Positions 1-8,098 of a stretch of 33,829 bases of DNA are shown in pieces (position 1 is the stretch's first letter; each line of letters opens with the position of its first letter). The position numbers and the translations under genes were made by a program. The notes under the pieces are model-generated. The model saw only the letters and a list, made by a program, of their open reading frames with translations. It had not been told where the DNA came from and made no database searches. This DNA is from Ruminococcus sp. (GTDB lineage Bacteria > Bacillota > Clostridia > Oscillospirales > Ruminococcaceae). The DNA is taken from assembly GCA_021199305.1 (NCBI GenBank), contig JAJQIH010000030.1, positions 1 to 33,829 of the forward strand, in the 5' to 3' direction.

Positions 1-83
1 AGCTTGCTATATATTTTTTTGGAGTTAGTGTAAACTATCATTGACAAGTGGACACAAAATCTTAAAGCGACGCTCTTTTGCCC

Positions 84-119
84 TTTTCAAATTTTGAAAA
101 ATGTGGTATACTATATACT
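84..119 (+). promoter_or_regulatory. Putative promoter and operator of the aldo/keto reductase gene
   Basis: A TATACT -10 box (107-112) lies 17 bp after a weak -35 box TTTTCA (84-89). The -35 box sits inside a perfect 8-bp inverted repeat, TTTTCAAATTTTGAAAA (84-100, one centre base), which could be a repressor operator. A second TATACT at 114-119 overlaps the same run. A consensus TTGACA at 41-46 has no good -10 partner at 16-18 bp. No regulator can be assigned. Confidence 0.45.
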
Positions 120-175
120 GTATGTGAATTTGCTTGTGATAAGGGGTAACAAGCTCAGAAAGGAATTGAGAATCG

Positions 176-1153
176 ATGAAAACATATAAGCTTAAAAACA
201 AGAACTATGAGATAGATATGCCGTCGCTTTGCTTTGGTACGGCGGATTTTGATAACATCAACCTGCAGGAGGATTATTTTTCCCGCCTTGACGAATACGT
301 TCGCTGCGGAGGAAACTGTATAGACACAGCGCGTGTTTATTGCTCGTTTGTTGAAAACGGTGCTGACGTATCAGAAACGGTAATAGGAAACTGGTTAGCC
401 GAGCGTCAGAACAGAGAGAATATGATAATTGCGACAAAGGGCGGACACCCACCGTTTGATGATATGAGCAGTTCAAGACTTACGAAAGAGGACTTGGATT
501 ACGATTTGCAAAGAAGTCTTGAGTGCCTGAACACCGACTACATTGATATTTACTTTTTACACAGAGATGATAAAAGCATTCCTGTTGAGGAAATTATGCC
601 GATACTTAATGAGTATGTAATTCAGGGAAAGGTACACTTTCTCGGTGCTTCAAACTGGAGTGCGCAGAGAATCGAAGAGGCTAATAAGTATGCGCTGAAG
701 GCAGGACTTGAGCCGTTTCGGATAAGTCAGATAAACTACAGCCTTGCCCACACAAGCGCCGATATGTTTGAGGACCCAACGCTTGAGTGTATGGATTTGA
801 ATCAATATATCTGGTACAGAGATAATAAGTTCCCGCTGATGGCGTTTTCGCCGCAAGCGAAGGGATTCTTTACAAGAATTGCCGAAGGTTCAAGCGTTAA
901 GAATATAACAGAGGGAAGATTTGTTTCAACGGCAAATTTAGCAAGGCTTTCAAGGGTAAAGCAGTATTGTGAAACTACAGGACTTTCTCCGGCAGTTGTA
1001 ACGCTAGGCTATTTAAACAGTCAGGATTTTCCAGTTACCAGCGTTTTCACAGCGGCTAATCTTGAACACATAAAAGAGGATATGACAGCTCAGGACTTGA
1101 AGTTCGACTACAAGACGATTGCGTTTCTCGAAAACGCAGGAGGGATAATTTAG
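176..1153 (+). CDS. Aldo/keto reductase family protein
   Basis: A 325-residue (beta/alpha)8-barrel NAD(P)H-dependent oxidoreductase that would reduce aldehydes or ketones in the cytoplasm. The family's catalytic tetrad can be placed: Asp50 and Tyr55 in CIDTARVY, Lys88 in IIATKGG, and His129 in YFLHRDD. The length is normal for the family. The start is supported by an AAAGGA ribosome site about 10 nt upstream. The physiological substrate cannot be read from sequence. The next gene begins 31 bp downstream with no terminator between, so the two may be co-transcribed, though their functions look unrelated. Confidence 0.9.
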   Translation: MKTYKLKNKNYEIDMPSLCFGTADFDNINLQEDYFSRLDEYVRCGGNCIDTARVYCSFVENGADVSETVIGNWLAERQNRENMIIATKGGHPPFDDMSSSRLTKEDLDYDLQRSLECLNTDYIDIYFLHRDDKSIPVEEIMPILNEYVIQGKVHFLGASNWSAQRIEEANKYALKAGLEPFRISQINYSLAHTSADMFEDPTLECMDLNQYIWYRDNKFPLMAFSPQAKGFFTRIAEGSSVKNITEGRFVSTANLARLSRVKQYCETTGLSPAVVTLGYLNSQDFPVTSVFTAANLEHIKEDMTAQDLKFDYKTIAFLENAGGII

Positions 1154-1184
1154 AGGGGAACCCTTTCAAATTGCGAGGAATAAA

Positions 1185-2231
1185 ATGGCAAAGAATAAAA
1201 ATGAAGTTACGATTCGTTCGTCAGCGGCGGAATATCTGACTTATGTAGCGTCGGTTGGCGAGAGCAGCGACAGCATTGAAATGCGCTACGAGGACGAAAA
1301 TATCTGGCTGACGCAGAAAATGATGGCAACGCTTTACGGTGTGGATGTTCGCACAATAAACGAACATATAAAGAAAATATACGAAGATAGCGAATTGCAG
1401 GAAGAATCAACTATCCGGAATTTCCGGATAGTTCAGACTGAGGGTTCCCGTCAGGTTACCCGTGACACAAAGCATTATAATTTGCAAATGATTATTGCTG
1501 TTGGCTTCAAGGTAAACAACGAACGTGCCGTTCAATTTCGCAAGTGGGCGAACAATATAGTTGAGCAGTATACAATAAAAGGCTGGGCAATGGACGATGA
1601 GCGACTTAAAAGCGGCGGCTCGGTTCTTACCACAGAGTATTTTGATAGATTGCTCGAACAAATACGGGAAATTCGCCTGTCGGAGCGAAGGTTTTATCAG
1701 AAAGTAACAGACATATATGCTACCTCGCTGGATTATGACCGCACAGCAAAAACGACAAAGCAGTTCTTTGCGAAAGTGCAGAATAAAATGCACTATGCCG
1801 TACATGGACATACTGCTGCGGAGCTTATTTATGAGCGAGCAGACGCAAACAAGGAACACATGGGACTTACTACATGGGCTGCTACACCAAACGGTAAAAT
1901 TGTAAAGAGCGATGTGAGTATAGCAAAGAATTATCTTAGCGAAGAAGAAATGCGCTCGCTCGAACGTATCGTGTCTGCATATCTTGATCTTGCGGAAGAC
2001 AGAGCGCAGCGCCATATACCAATGACAATGGAGGACTGGTCAAAGCGTCTGGATTTATTTTTAATGGCGGACGACAGAGAAGTCCTGCAGGATTCAGGAA
2101 AAATTACAGCTGAGATTGCGGCAGCCAAAGCAGAAACAGAATTTGAGAAGTACAGAATAGTTCAGGATAAACTATTTATGTCAGATTTTGATAAGTATCT
2201 GCTGGAACTGGAAAAAACAAAAAGTGATTAG
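1185..2231 (+). CDS. rhuM: RhuM family protein
   Basis: A 348-residue cytoplasmic protein of the RhuM family, named after a Salmonella pathogenicity-island gene; its molecular function is not established. Family hallmarks are an N-terminal DNA-binding-like segment (WLTQKMMATLYGVDVRTINEH, residues about 45-66), then the conserved stretch around TIRNFRIVQTEGSR, and later SERRFYQKV and LTTWAA-type blocks. Length is typical. The start follows a GAGGA ribosome site. Such genes are patchily distributed in gut bacteria and often sit in accessory regions, so horizontal gain is plausible. A 25-bp perfect palindrome lies inside the conserved block (see the repeat entry). Family membership is confident; role is not. 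Confidence 0.85.
   Translation: MAKNKNEVTIRSSAAEYLTYVASVGESSDSIEMRYEDENIWLTQKMMATLYGVDVRTINEHIKKIYEDSELQEESTIRNFRIVQTEGSRQVTRDTKHYNLQMIIAVGFKVNNERAVQFRKWANNIVEQYTIKGWAMDDERLKSGGSVLTTEYFDRLLEQIREIRLSERRFYQKVTDIYATSLDYDRTAKTTKQFFAKVQNKMHYAVHGHTAAELIYERADANKEHMGLTTWAATPNGKIVKSDVSIAKNYLSEEEMRSLERIVSAYLDLAEDRAQRHIPMTMEDWSKRLDLFLMADDREVLQDSGKITAEIAAAKAETEFEKYRIVQDKLFMSDFDKYLLELEKTKSD
1409..1433. repeat. Perfect 25-bp palindrome inside rhuM
   Basis: Twelve-base arms, AACTATCCGGAA and TTCCGGATAGTT, flank one central T. It encodes the conserved TIRNFRIV segment, so the symmetry may partly follow from protein conservation, but every synonymous position also fits the palindrome. It could fold as an mRNA hairpin or bind a dimeric regulator. 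Confidence 0.8.
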
Positions 2232-2233
2232 CG

Positions 2234-2250
2234 AACCCCAATCGGTTTTT
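2234..2250 (+). terminator. Weak candidate terminator after rhuM
   Basis: A short AACC/GGTT stem with a six-base loop is followed by a T run just after the rhuM stop codon. The stem is only 4 bp, so this is a weak call. A strong promoter begins 14 bp downstream, which makes a transcription boundary here reasonable. Confidence 0.3.
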
Positions 2251-2263
2251 ACAAAGATTTTTC

Positions 2264-2292
2264 TTGACATTTAATAAATGAAGCGTTAAAAT
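2264..2292 (+). promoter_or_regulatory. Promoter of mgtE and its leader
   Basis: TTGACA (2264-2269), a 17-bp spacer and TAAAAT (2287-2292) form a near-consensus sigma-A promoter. Transcription would start near 2299, giving a leader of about 220 nt before mgtE. Confidence 0.8.
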
Positions 2293-2298
2293 TTCTAA

Positions 2299-2522
2299 TA
2301 GGAAAAAATCATAAAGGAGTTGAGATAAGTGGACGGTTATGTCGAAAATAACAGTATTGAACCCCGAGGGAGTATAGGCAAGACATTTCTGTCCGAACTG
2401 TCTTAGCTTACATTTTCAAAGGGTATCTGTTTGTGTTTTTCAGATGGCGTTTTTGTGCCCGAATAAGGCTTTGAAATTCGCCGCTGAATGAAATTTGCTA
2501 TTGCAACAAGGAGGATACGCCG
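2299..2522 (+). promoter_or_regulatory. Structured mgtE 5' leader, possible cis-regulator
   Basis: This leader carries a short translatable ORF (2329-2406) and alternative RNA pairings. The segment AAGACA (2380-2385) can pair with TGTCTT (2399-2404); its last four bases GACA can instead pair with TGTC at 2390-2393, and the two foldings exclude each other. Downstream, TTTCAAAG (2414-2421) pairs with CTTTGAAA (2469-2476), enclosing ATCTG/CAGAT. This suggests control of the Mg transporter by leader-peptide translation. I cannot match it to the M-box consensus. The GGGAGTA at 2368-2374 is faintly like the yybP-ykoY (Mn) motif but not enough to call it. Confidence 0.45.
2329..2406 (+). CDS. Putative 25-residue leader peptide upstream of mgtE
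   Basis: A GTG start sits 9 nt after an AAAGGAG ribosome site and opens 25 codons ending in TAG. The peptide begins MDGYVENNSIEPRGS and ends FLSELS. Its last third overlaps the alternative hairpins of the leader, the arrangement expected of a sensing uORF. Known Mg-sensing leader peptides in enteric bacteria (MgtL) use acidic and proline residues that destabilise ribosomes at low Mg; the acidic residues and the EP pair here are compatible, but that link is inference. It could instead be a chance ORF in a riboswitch. Confidence 0.45.
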   Translation: MDGYVENNSIEPRGSIGKTFLSELS

Positions 2523-3908
2523 ATGGAAAGGAATGAACTAAAGGAGCAGGAGCTGTTGGATCAGGCTCTTAGCTTTATCGAGAACAAGCAATACACCTTG
2601 CTCAAAAATTACCTTGCAGACCAGAATCCTGCCGATATTGCGGCGATTATGGAAGAGGTCGAGGACAAGGATATACCAATTATTTTCAGAATATTGCCAA
2701 AGGACGAGGCGGCGGAAACCTTTTCTTATATGGAAAGCGAAACCCAGAGAAAGCTGATAGTTGCCTTTTCCGATAAGGAATTGCGAGAGGTTTTAGACGA
2801 CCTGTACCTTGACGATACCGTCGATATGATTGAGGAAATGCCTGCTAATGTAGTGGCAAAAATTCTGAGAAATACCGACATTCAGACGAGAAAGAATATC
2901 AACGAGCTTTTAAAATATCCTGACGACAGCGCAGGAAGTCTTATGACGATAGAGTACGTCTACTTTAATCGTGATATGACTATATCAGAAGCGCTTGACA
3001 GAATACGTTCTGTCGGAGTTGTCAAGGAAACAATCTATACCTGCTATGTAACTCAAAACAGAAAGCTTGTCGGCGTTGTAAGCGTTTTGCAGCTTTTAAC
3101 TGCCGACCCTCAGACGAAAATTGAGGAAATAATGGACTCAAACGTCATCTATGTACATACTGATGACGACCAGGAGTACGTAGCAAAGCAGATTCAGAAG
3201 TACGACTTTTTAGCTCTCCCTGTTGTCGACAAGGAGGACAGACTTGTCGGAATTATCACAGTTGACGACGTTATCGACGTTATCCATGAGGAGCTGACCG
3301 AGGACGTTTCAAAAATGGCTGGTATTACGCCAAATGAAAATTCCTACTTTAACACGTCGGTTTTTCAGCACGCAAAGAGCCGTATCGGCTGGCTTTTGTT
3401 TCTGATGCTTTCCGCAACCCTTACAGGAATGGTTATCAATCATTATGAGCATTTGCTGGTTACCGTGCCGCTTTTGTATTCGTTCGTTCCAATGCTTACA
3501 GGAACCGGCGGAAACAGCGGAAGTCAGGCGGCAACGCTTATAATCCGTGGACTTTCTATGGACGAAATCCAGTTAAAGGACATATTCAAGGTAATGTTCA
3601 AGGAGTTTCGTATAGCGCTTTTGGTTTCAAGCGTGTTAGCTGTCGTAAACGGAGCAAGAATCGCCATAGTTTATTGGAACAACGATCAGGGAGTAAACTC
3701 AATATTACTCGGACTCGCAATTGCTATCTCAATAGTTTTTGTAATAGTTCTGGCAAAGACTGTCGGCTGCGTTTTGCCAATGATTGCAAAGAAAATTCAC
3801 TTAGACCCTGCTATTATGGCGGCACCCCTTATTTCAACTATCGTCGATGCCTGCGCAGTTTTAATCTACTGTAATGTTTGTATCATAATGTTCGACAATC
3901 TTTTGTAG
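2523..3908 (+). CDS. mgtE: Magnesium transporter MgtE
   Basis: A 461-residue homodimeric Mg2+ channel of the cytoplasmic membrane, gated by intracellular Mg2+. Domain order is the standard one: helical MgtE N domain (about residues 30-130), paired CBS domains (about 137-255) that sense Mg2+, a connecting helix, and a C-terminal block of five membrane helices (about 286-460). The family signature GTGGNSGSQAA lies in the second membrane helix region. The start follows a full GGAGG site. The gene has its own promoter, leader and terminator, so it is a single-gene unit probably regulated through the leader. Confidence 0.95.
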   Translation: MERNELKEQELLDQALSFIENKQYTLLKNYLADQNPADIAAIMEEVEDKDIPIIFRILPKDEAAETFSYMESETQRKLIVAFSDKELREVLDDLYLDDTVDMIEEMPANVVAKILRNTDIQTRKNINELLKYPDDSAGSLMTIEYVYFNRDMTISEALDRIRSVGVVKETIYTCYVTQNRKLVGVVSVLQLLTADPQTKIEEIMDSNVIYVHTDDDQEYVAKQIQKYDFLALPVVDKEDRLVGIITVDDVIDVIHEELTEDVSKMAGITPNENSYFNTSVFQHAKSRIGWLLFLMLSATLTGMVINHYEHLLVTVPLLYSFVPMLTGTGGNSGSQAATLIIRGLSMDEIQLKDIFKVMFKEFRIALLVSSVLAVVNGARIAIVYWNNDQGVNSILLGLAIAISIVFVIVLAKTVGCVLPMIAKKIHLDPAIMAAPLISTIVDACAVLIYCNVCIIMFDNLL

Positions 3909-3924
3909 AATATTTGTTAAATAT

Positions 3925-3956
3925 ATCTCCTGCACGTAAGTGTGGGAGATTTTTTG
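3925..3956 (+). terminator. Rho-independent terminator after mgtE
   Basis: An 11-bp stem (ATCTCCTGCAC / GTGTGGGAGAT with two G-U pairs), GTAA tetraloop and a run of six T residues (3950-3955) form a convincing intrinsic terminator 17 bp after the mgtE stop. Confidence 0.85.
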
Positions 3957-4014
3957 TACTCTTTTTTAATCTTCGGCTATCTATTTTCCACCCGCCAGCA
4001 GCGTGCAGTTCTCT

Positions 4015-4038
4015 TGTTTGCCAAACAGCACTTATAAA
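4015..4038 (+). promoter_or_regulatory. Candidate operator and -10 box of the galactoside operon
   Basis: TGTTTGCCAAACA (4015-4027) is a perfect 6-bp inverted repeat around one base, directly upstream of a TATAAA -10-like box (4033-4038). No good -35 box is seen, which would fit an activator-dependent or weak promoter. No regulator gene is adjacent on this strand. Confidence 0.35.
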
Positions 4039-4113
4039 AATTTCAGCTCTCAATAGTAGAATCTTCAAGTTTTGGGGCATACTAACCTCATAGAAGTTTT
4101 GGAGGGCGATAAA

Positions 4114-5487
4114 ATGAAACAGAAGCTGAGTTTAGCTGCAAAGCTTTGCTTTGGAATCGGAGCATTCGGAAAGGACGCCGTGTACGCTATTGTGGGTACA
4201 TATTTAATGATGTATCTGACAGATTACAGAAGCGTCGCACCAGCGTTTGTCGGAATTTTATTTATGGTAGCCAGAGTCTGGGACGCATTTAACGACCCTT
4301 TTATGGGAATGGTAGTAGACAACACTCATACACGCTTTGGGAAATTTCGCCCGTGGATTATTATTGGAACTGTTTTAAACGCAATAATTCTGGCACTTTT
4401 GTTTTCAAACGTCAATATCGAGGGCAGAGGGTATCTGATATGGTGTTCGGTGTTTTATATTCTCTGGGGAATGACCTACACTATTATGGATATTCCATAT
4501 TGGTCGATGGTGCCGTCTTTGACAGACGACGAAAACGAAAGAAATCAGATTGCAGCTATTCCAAGAATTTTTGCAAGCTTTGCGTGGCTGATTGTAAATT
4601 CTTCAGGACTTGTCCTTGCCACAAGATTGGGCAATGGTGATGGTGTAAAAGGCTTTTCGGTTCTTGCAATGATAATTTCAGCGATTTTTATTCTTTCGTC
4701 AATTATAACCTGTATCGCCTGTAAGGAAAAAATCGCAATCAAGAAGGCTGAGAAAACCTCCATTCGTGGTATGGGAAGAGTGCTTTTGAAAAACGATATG
4801 GTAAAGGTGATTTTAGCTATTGCTCTGCTTTTTAACGTCGCCTATCAGCTTTCAAACAGCTTTGCTTTATACTATTTTAAATATGTCGCCGAACGAACCT
4901 TTGAAACTGACACAAGCGGAGTGCTGTATCCTGTTTACGCTACTGTTGCCGGCTTTGCACAAATGGCTTCAATGGCGGTCCTGCCGACCATTTCGCAAAA
5001 AATTGGCAGGAAGGTGTCCTTCTTTCTGGCGAGCTTTTGCCCCGTATTTGGCTTTGTCTTGCTTTGGATTTTGGGATACGCCGCACCAACAAGTATTATC
5101 GGAGTTGGCGTGTGTAGCGCAATTGTAAATATAGGTATAGGCTTTATGCTGGTGTTTGTGACAGTTATTCTCTCTGAGGTAGTGGACTATGGAGAGTATA
5201 AGCTGGGTACAAGAAACGAAAGTATTTTATTTTCAATGCAGACGTTTGTGGTTAAGTTTGCAGGAGCGTTCAGCGGATTTTTAAGCGGAGTAGGACTTAC
5301 CCTTATAGGCTATGTTGAAAATAGCGAGCAAACACCTGGTACTGAAAACGGAATGAGAGTTATTATGTTTTTGATTCCGTCAATTTTATCGGCACTTTGT
5401 TTTTTGATTTACGCTAAGTGGTACAAGCTGACGCCAGCCTATTATAAAAAGGTAAGGGAAGAAATTCAGGCAAGGCGAAAGGTTTAG
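4114..5487 (+). CDS. GPH-family sugar:cation symporter (MelB-like)
   Basis: A 457-residue, twelve-helix transporter of the glycoside-pentoside-hexuronide family in the cytoplasmic membrane, importing a glycoside with Na+ or H+. The diagnostic motif is near the N-terminus: DAFNDPFMGMVVDN followed by TRFGKFRPW (Asp57, Asp61, Asp69, Arg74, Arg79). The start was set at 4114 because GGAGGG ends 7 nt upstream; a longer frame from 4072 lacks a ribosome site and adds a non-membrane tail. The beta-galactosidase gene starts 15 bp downstream, so a galactoside such as lactose or a plant or host galacto-oligosaccharide is the likely cargo (inference). Confidence 0.9.
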   Translation: MKQKLSLAAKLCFGIGAFGKDAVYAIVGTYLMMYLTDYRSVAPAFVGILFMVARVWDAFNDPFMGMVVDNTHTRFGKFRPWIIIGTVLNAIILALLFSNVNIEGRGYLIWCSVFYILWGMTYTIMDIPYWSMVPSLTDDENERNQIAAIPRIFASFAWLIVNSSGLVLATRLGNGDGVKGFSVLAMIISAIFILSSIITCIACKEKIAIKKAEKTSIRGMGRVLLKNDMVKVILAIALLFNVAYQLSNSFALYYFKYVAERTFETDTSGVLYPVYATVAGFAQMASMAVLPTISQKIGRKVSFFLASFCPVFGFVLLWILGYAAPTSIIGVGVCSAIVNIGIGFMLVFVTVILSEVVDYGEYKLGTRNESILFSMQTFVVKFAGAFSGFLSGVGLTLIGYVENSEQTPGTENGMRVIMFLIPSILSALCFLIYAKWYKLTPAYYKKVREEIQARRKV

Positions 5488-5502
5488 AAAGGAAATTGGT
5501 TT

Positions 5503-7515
5503 ATGTATCTGGGAGTGGATTATTATCCTGAGCAATGGGGAGAAAATATGCTTGACGAGGACATGGACAGAATCGTAGAGCTTGGCTGTAATACCATCAG
5601 GATAGCGGAATTTTCGTGGCATTTAATGGAAAAGAGGGAAGGAGAGTTTGACTTCTCCTTTTTTGACAGGGTTATAGAGCAGGCAAAAGAGCGAGGTCTT
5701 TTTGTTATAATGGGAACGCCTACTGCGACAATTCCTGCGTGGTTAGCTTACAAACACCCTGAGATTTTATCGGAATTTGAAAACGGCAAAAAGAGAACCT
5801 TTGGCGGCAGACACAACTACTGTTTTTCAAGCGACTGCCTGTATGAATATTCAGAGAAAATTGTTCGCGCGTTAGTTTCTCATTACAAGGACGAGAGAGC
5901 AATTATCGCCTGGCAGATAGATAACGAAATAGGACACGAGGGAAGCGATATTTGCTTTTGCGAAAACTGCCACCGTAAATTTCAAAGCTTTTTGAAGGAG
6001 AAGTTCGGCGGTGATATTGAAAGACTGAACTACACTTACGGCACTACCTTCTGGTCGCAGGAGTATAACAGCTTCGATGAAATACCACTGCCGTCGGAAA
6101 CGATAACTACTCATAATCCTGCGCTTCGGCTTGACTGGGAGAGATTCAGAAGCCGCCTTATAGTTGACTTTATAGCTTTTCAGGCAAGGCTTATAAGAGA
6201 GATTTCACCGGACGCTGTTTTGATGCACGACTTTCCGGGCGGTGGGCTTACAAAGCACGTCGACTATTCAAAGGTGGCAAAGCTTATCGACAAGCCAGGG
6301 TACAACAACTATCCCGTCTGGGGAGGACAAAAGGCACCGCTTAAGCCGCACGAGATAGCCTTCGGACTCGATTATATAAGGGGATTAAAGGGCGAAAACT
6401 TCTGGATAACGGAAGCGATAATAGGAGCGCAGGGACACGACGTTACAGGCTACTTACCAAGACCCAATCAGGCGAAAATGTGGTCGTATCAGGCTATGGC
6501 GCACGGCGGCGAAGCGCTTCTATACTTCCGATTCAGAGAAGCGACAAAAGGAGCTGAGCAGTTTTGCTACGGAGTAATTGATGCTGATAATGTGCTAAGA
6601 CGAAAGTTTTACGAGGTTCAAAGCTTCTTTAGCGATATAGCTTTATATGAAAGCGCTCTGTCGTCTGAAATTCAAAACGAGGTAGCGATTGTTTACGATT
6701 ACGATTCCTTAGCGTCCTTTCGCATCCAGCGGCAAAGTGTGCTTTCAGACGTTCCACAGCAAATGACAAGGCTTTACAAGCTATTTTACGACCTGAATGT
6801 CGGGGTTGATATAATTCCTGAGGGCAGGGATTTTTCGGACAAAAAAATAGTTGTTCTGCCACAGCTTATAATCACAAAGCCTGACATGGAACAACGTGTG
6901 AAAAATTTTGTTTATAACGGCGGTATAGTAATCTTTACTTACCGCTCGGCTGTCAAGGATGAAAACAACAACCTGTTTTTCGGAAAAACAATTCCCGTAA
7001 ACTACACCGAGCTTTTGGGTATAACGGTCGAGGAAACTGAAAGCTTGCAGGACGAGGAGTGCTTTGAGGTTGCAGGCAGCGGCGAATTTGACGGAGTTTT
7101 TGGCAAGGGCGGGATCTTCAGAGATATGATAAAACCAATTGACGCTGAGGTTTTATTTCGTTACGGTGACAGGTTTTCAATAAGAAACTTTGACCCGTCA
7201 ATCAACGCTTCAGTGGCGGGGGAACATCCTGCTCTTAGTTATAAAGAGTTTGCGGCTGTAACGAAAAAGAAAAGCGGAAAAGGCCAGGCCTACTATATAG
7301 GCTGTGGTCTGACCGAGCAAGTATTAAAGCAAATTGTAAATTCCGTTTTGGAGAAAGCTAAGATAAAACCGCTAATCTCACCCGATGGCGTTGAAGTTGT
7401 AAATCGTCGTTCAGACAAGCAAAGCATTACAATTTATATAAACCACAATAATTTCGCCGCCAGGGTAAACGGAATTAACCTCGCCCCTTTTGAGTGTAAA
7501 GTAGTGGAGGAGTGA
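5503..7515 (+). CDS. GH42 beta-galactosidase
   Basis: A 670-residue cytoplasmic retaining beta-galactosidase of glycoside hydrolase family 42. The N-terminal TIM barrel begins YYPEQWGE; the acid/base is Glu142 in WQIDNEIG and the nucleophile Glu304 in WITEAIIG. Cys112, Cys151, Cys153 and Cys156 (CFCENC) match the four-cysteine zinc site known in the Thermus GH42 enzyme. A beta-galactosidase trimerisation domain and a small beta domain follow, giving the family's usual length. No signal peptide, so it acts on galactosides imported by the upstream symporter. It has an AAAGGAAAT ribosome site in the 15-bp gap. Confidence 0.95.
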   Translation: MYLGVDYYPEQWGENMLDEDMDRIVELGCNTIRIAEFSWHLMEKREGEFDFSFFDRVIEQAKERGLFVIMGTPTATIPAWLAYKHPEILSEFENGKKRTFGGRHNYCFSSDCLYEYSEKIVRALVSHYKDERAIIAWQIDNEIGHEGSDICFCENCHRKFQSFLKEKFGGDIERLNYTYGTTFWSQEYNSFDEIPLPSETITTHNPALRLDWERFRSRLIVDFIAFQARLIREISPDAVLMHDFPGGGLTKHVDYSKVAKLIDKPGYNNYPVWGGQKAPLKPHEIAFGLDYIRGLKGENFWITEAIIGAQGHDVTGYLPRPNQAKMWSYQAMAHGGEALLYFRFREATKGAEQFCYGVIDADNVLRRKFYEVQSFFSDIALYESALSSEIQNEVAIVYDYDSLASFRIQRQSVLSDVPQQMTRLYKLFYDLNVGVDIIPEGRDFSDKKIVVLPQLIITKPDMEQRVKNFVYNGGIVIFTYRSAVKDENNNLFFGKTIPVNYTELLGITVEETESLQDEECFEVAGSGEFDGVFGKGGIFRDMIKPIDAEVLFRYGDRFSIRNFDPSINASVAGEHPALSYKEFAAVTKKKSGKGQAYYIGCGLTEQVLKQIVNSVLEKAKIKPLISPDGVEVVNRRSDKQSITIYINHNNFAARVNGINLAPFECKVVEE

Positions 7516-7532
7516 GGGGAGTTTCAGTATAT

Positions 7533-7560
7533 GGGCAAGCTTTTACAGCTTGTCCTTTTT
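7533..7560 (+). terminator. Terminator of the galactoside operon, overlapping the XRE gene end
   Basis: GGGCAAGC (7533-7540) pairs with GCTTGTCC (7548-7555) around a 7-base loop, followed by TTTTT. The hairpin also encodes the last residues and stop codon of the convergent XRE gene. On the minus strand no T run follows, so it should terminate only rightward transcription. Confidence 0.8.
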
Positions 7561-7905
7561 GCTTTGCTTTACCTGTTCCCGAAGCATTACCATTTCGGCG
7601 TATTGCTTGACTTCGTTATACATTTCGTCGGTAACGTTTTGCGTTTGTCCAAAGAGGGCTTGCTTTGCAATATCATCGACATTCGAGCCTTCCAGTATCA
7701 CGGGAATGTCGGTTTCGCCGGTCAAATAAGATACAGATACTCCGAGAAATTTCGCAATCTGGGGGAGATACTTTTTGTAAGCTTCATTTCTCCCCGACTT
7801 CCATTCGGAAACGGCGTTTTTGCTGATATTGAGGTAGCTCGCCAACGCCTTTTGTGAAAGATTCTGAGCCTTCAGCTCCATTAAAATCTTATCTAGTGTA
7901 CACAT
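7543..7905 (-). CDS. XRE-family helix-turn-helix transcriptional regulator
   Basis: A 120-residue DNA-binding protein. The N-terminal Cro/CI-type HTH_3 domain is clear (SQKALASYLNISKNAVSEWK, then LPQIAKFLGVSVSYLTGE); the C-terminal 50 residues are a helical, probably dimerising tail without an effector-domain signature. The start is placed at the second Met (7905), because GAGGT stands 9 nt upstream of it, whereas the first Met (7920) has no ribosome site. It is divergent from the T7SS cluster, and an 18-bp element repeated near both genes makes it a candidate repressor of that cluster and of itself (inference). GTGTACAC at 7896-7903 is another possible contact site. Confidence 0.85.
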   Translation of the reverse strand: MCTLDKILMELKAQNLSQKALASYLNISKNAVSEWKSGRNEAYKKYLPQIAKFLGVSVSYLTGETDIPVILEGSNVDDIAKQALFGQTQNVTDEMYNEVKQYAEMVMLREQVKQSKKDKL

Positions 7906-7974
7906 AAAAATTGACCTCATATTTGTGACAAATACACAAAAACTTTTTACATCAATGATTAAAAATGACGAAAT

Positions 7975-7992
7975 TTCGGCTTTTGTGTACTT
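7975..7992 (-). promoter_or_regulatory. 18-bp paired element, copy 1 (candidate XRE operator)
   Basis: Read on the minus strand it is AAGTACACAAAAGCCGAA, 16/18 identical to the copy at 8367-8384. It lies 70 bp upstream of the XRE start and 5 bp before the -35 box of the forward promoter at 7998. Confidence 0.55.
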
Positions 7993-7997
7993 TTATG

Positions 7998-8026
7998 TTG
8001 ACAATTCGTATTACGTGTGCTACTAT
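7998..8026 (+). promoter_or_regulatory. Strong forward promoter, distal to the T7SS cluster
   Basis: TTGACA (7998-8003), 17-bp spacer, and an extended -10 TGCTACTAT (TG at 8018-8019, TACTAT 8021-8026). Transcription would begin near 8033, about 435 nt before the first WXG100 gene. Either it gives the cluster a long leader or it makes a separate small RNA. Confidence 0.6.
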
Positions 8027-8070
8027 TACAGTAGGCAAATCTGCGGAATACGATGTTCAATAACAAAAGT

Positions 8071-8098
8071 TACCTTTGAAATGGCAGTTTCAAAGGTA
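8071..8098 (+). repeat. Perfect 11-bp inverted repeat in the leader
   Basis: TACCTTTGAAA (8071-8081) and TTTCAAAGGTA (8088-8098) enclose TGGCAG. As RNA this is a stable hairpin about 40 nt after the predicted start at 8033. No T run follows, so it is not an intrinsic terminator; an RNA structural element or an operator are both possible. Confidence 0.75.

Noticed and set aside
1152-1166. Hairpin after the reductase gene as a terminator
   Set aside because: Short stem, 3-base loop and no T run.
1407-2015. 202-codon open frame opposite rhuM
   Set aside because: It lies fully antisense to a well-supported family gene and its product shows no recognisable domain.
2299-2522. M-box or yybP-ykoY riboswitch before mgtE
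   Set aside because: Only a short GGGAGTA resemblance is seen; the wider consensus could not be matched by eye, so it is not called.
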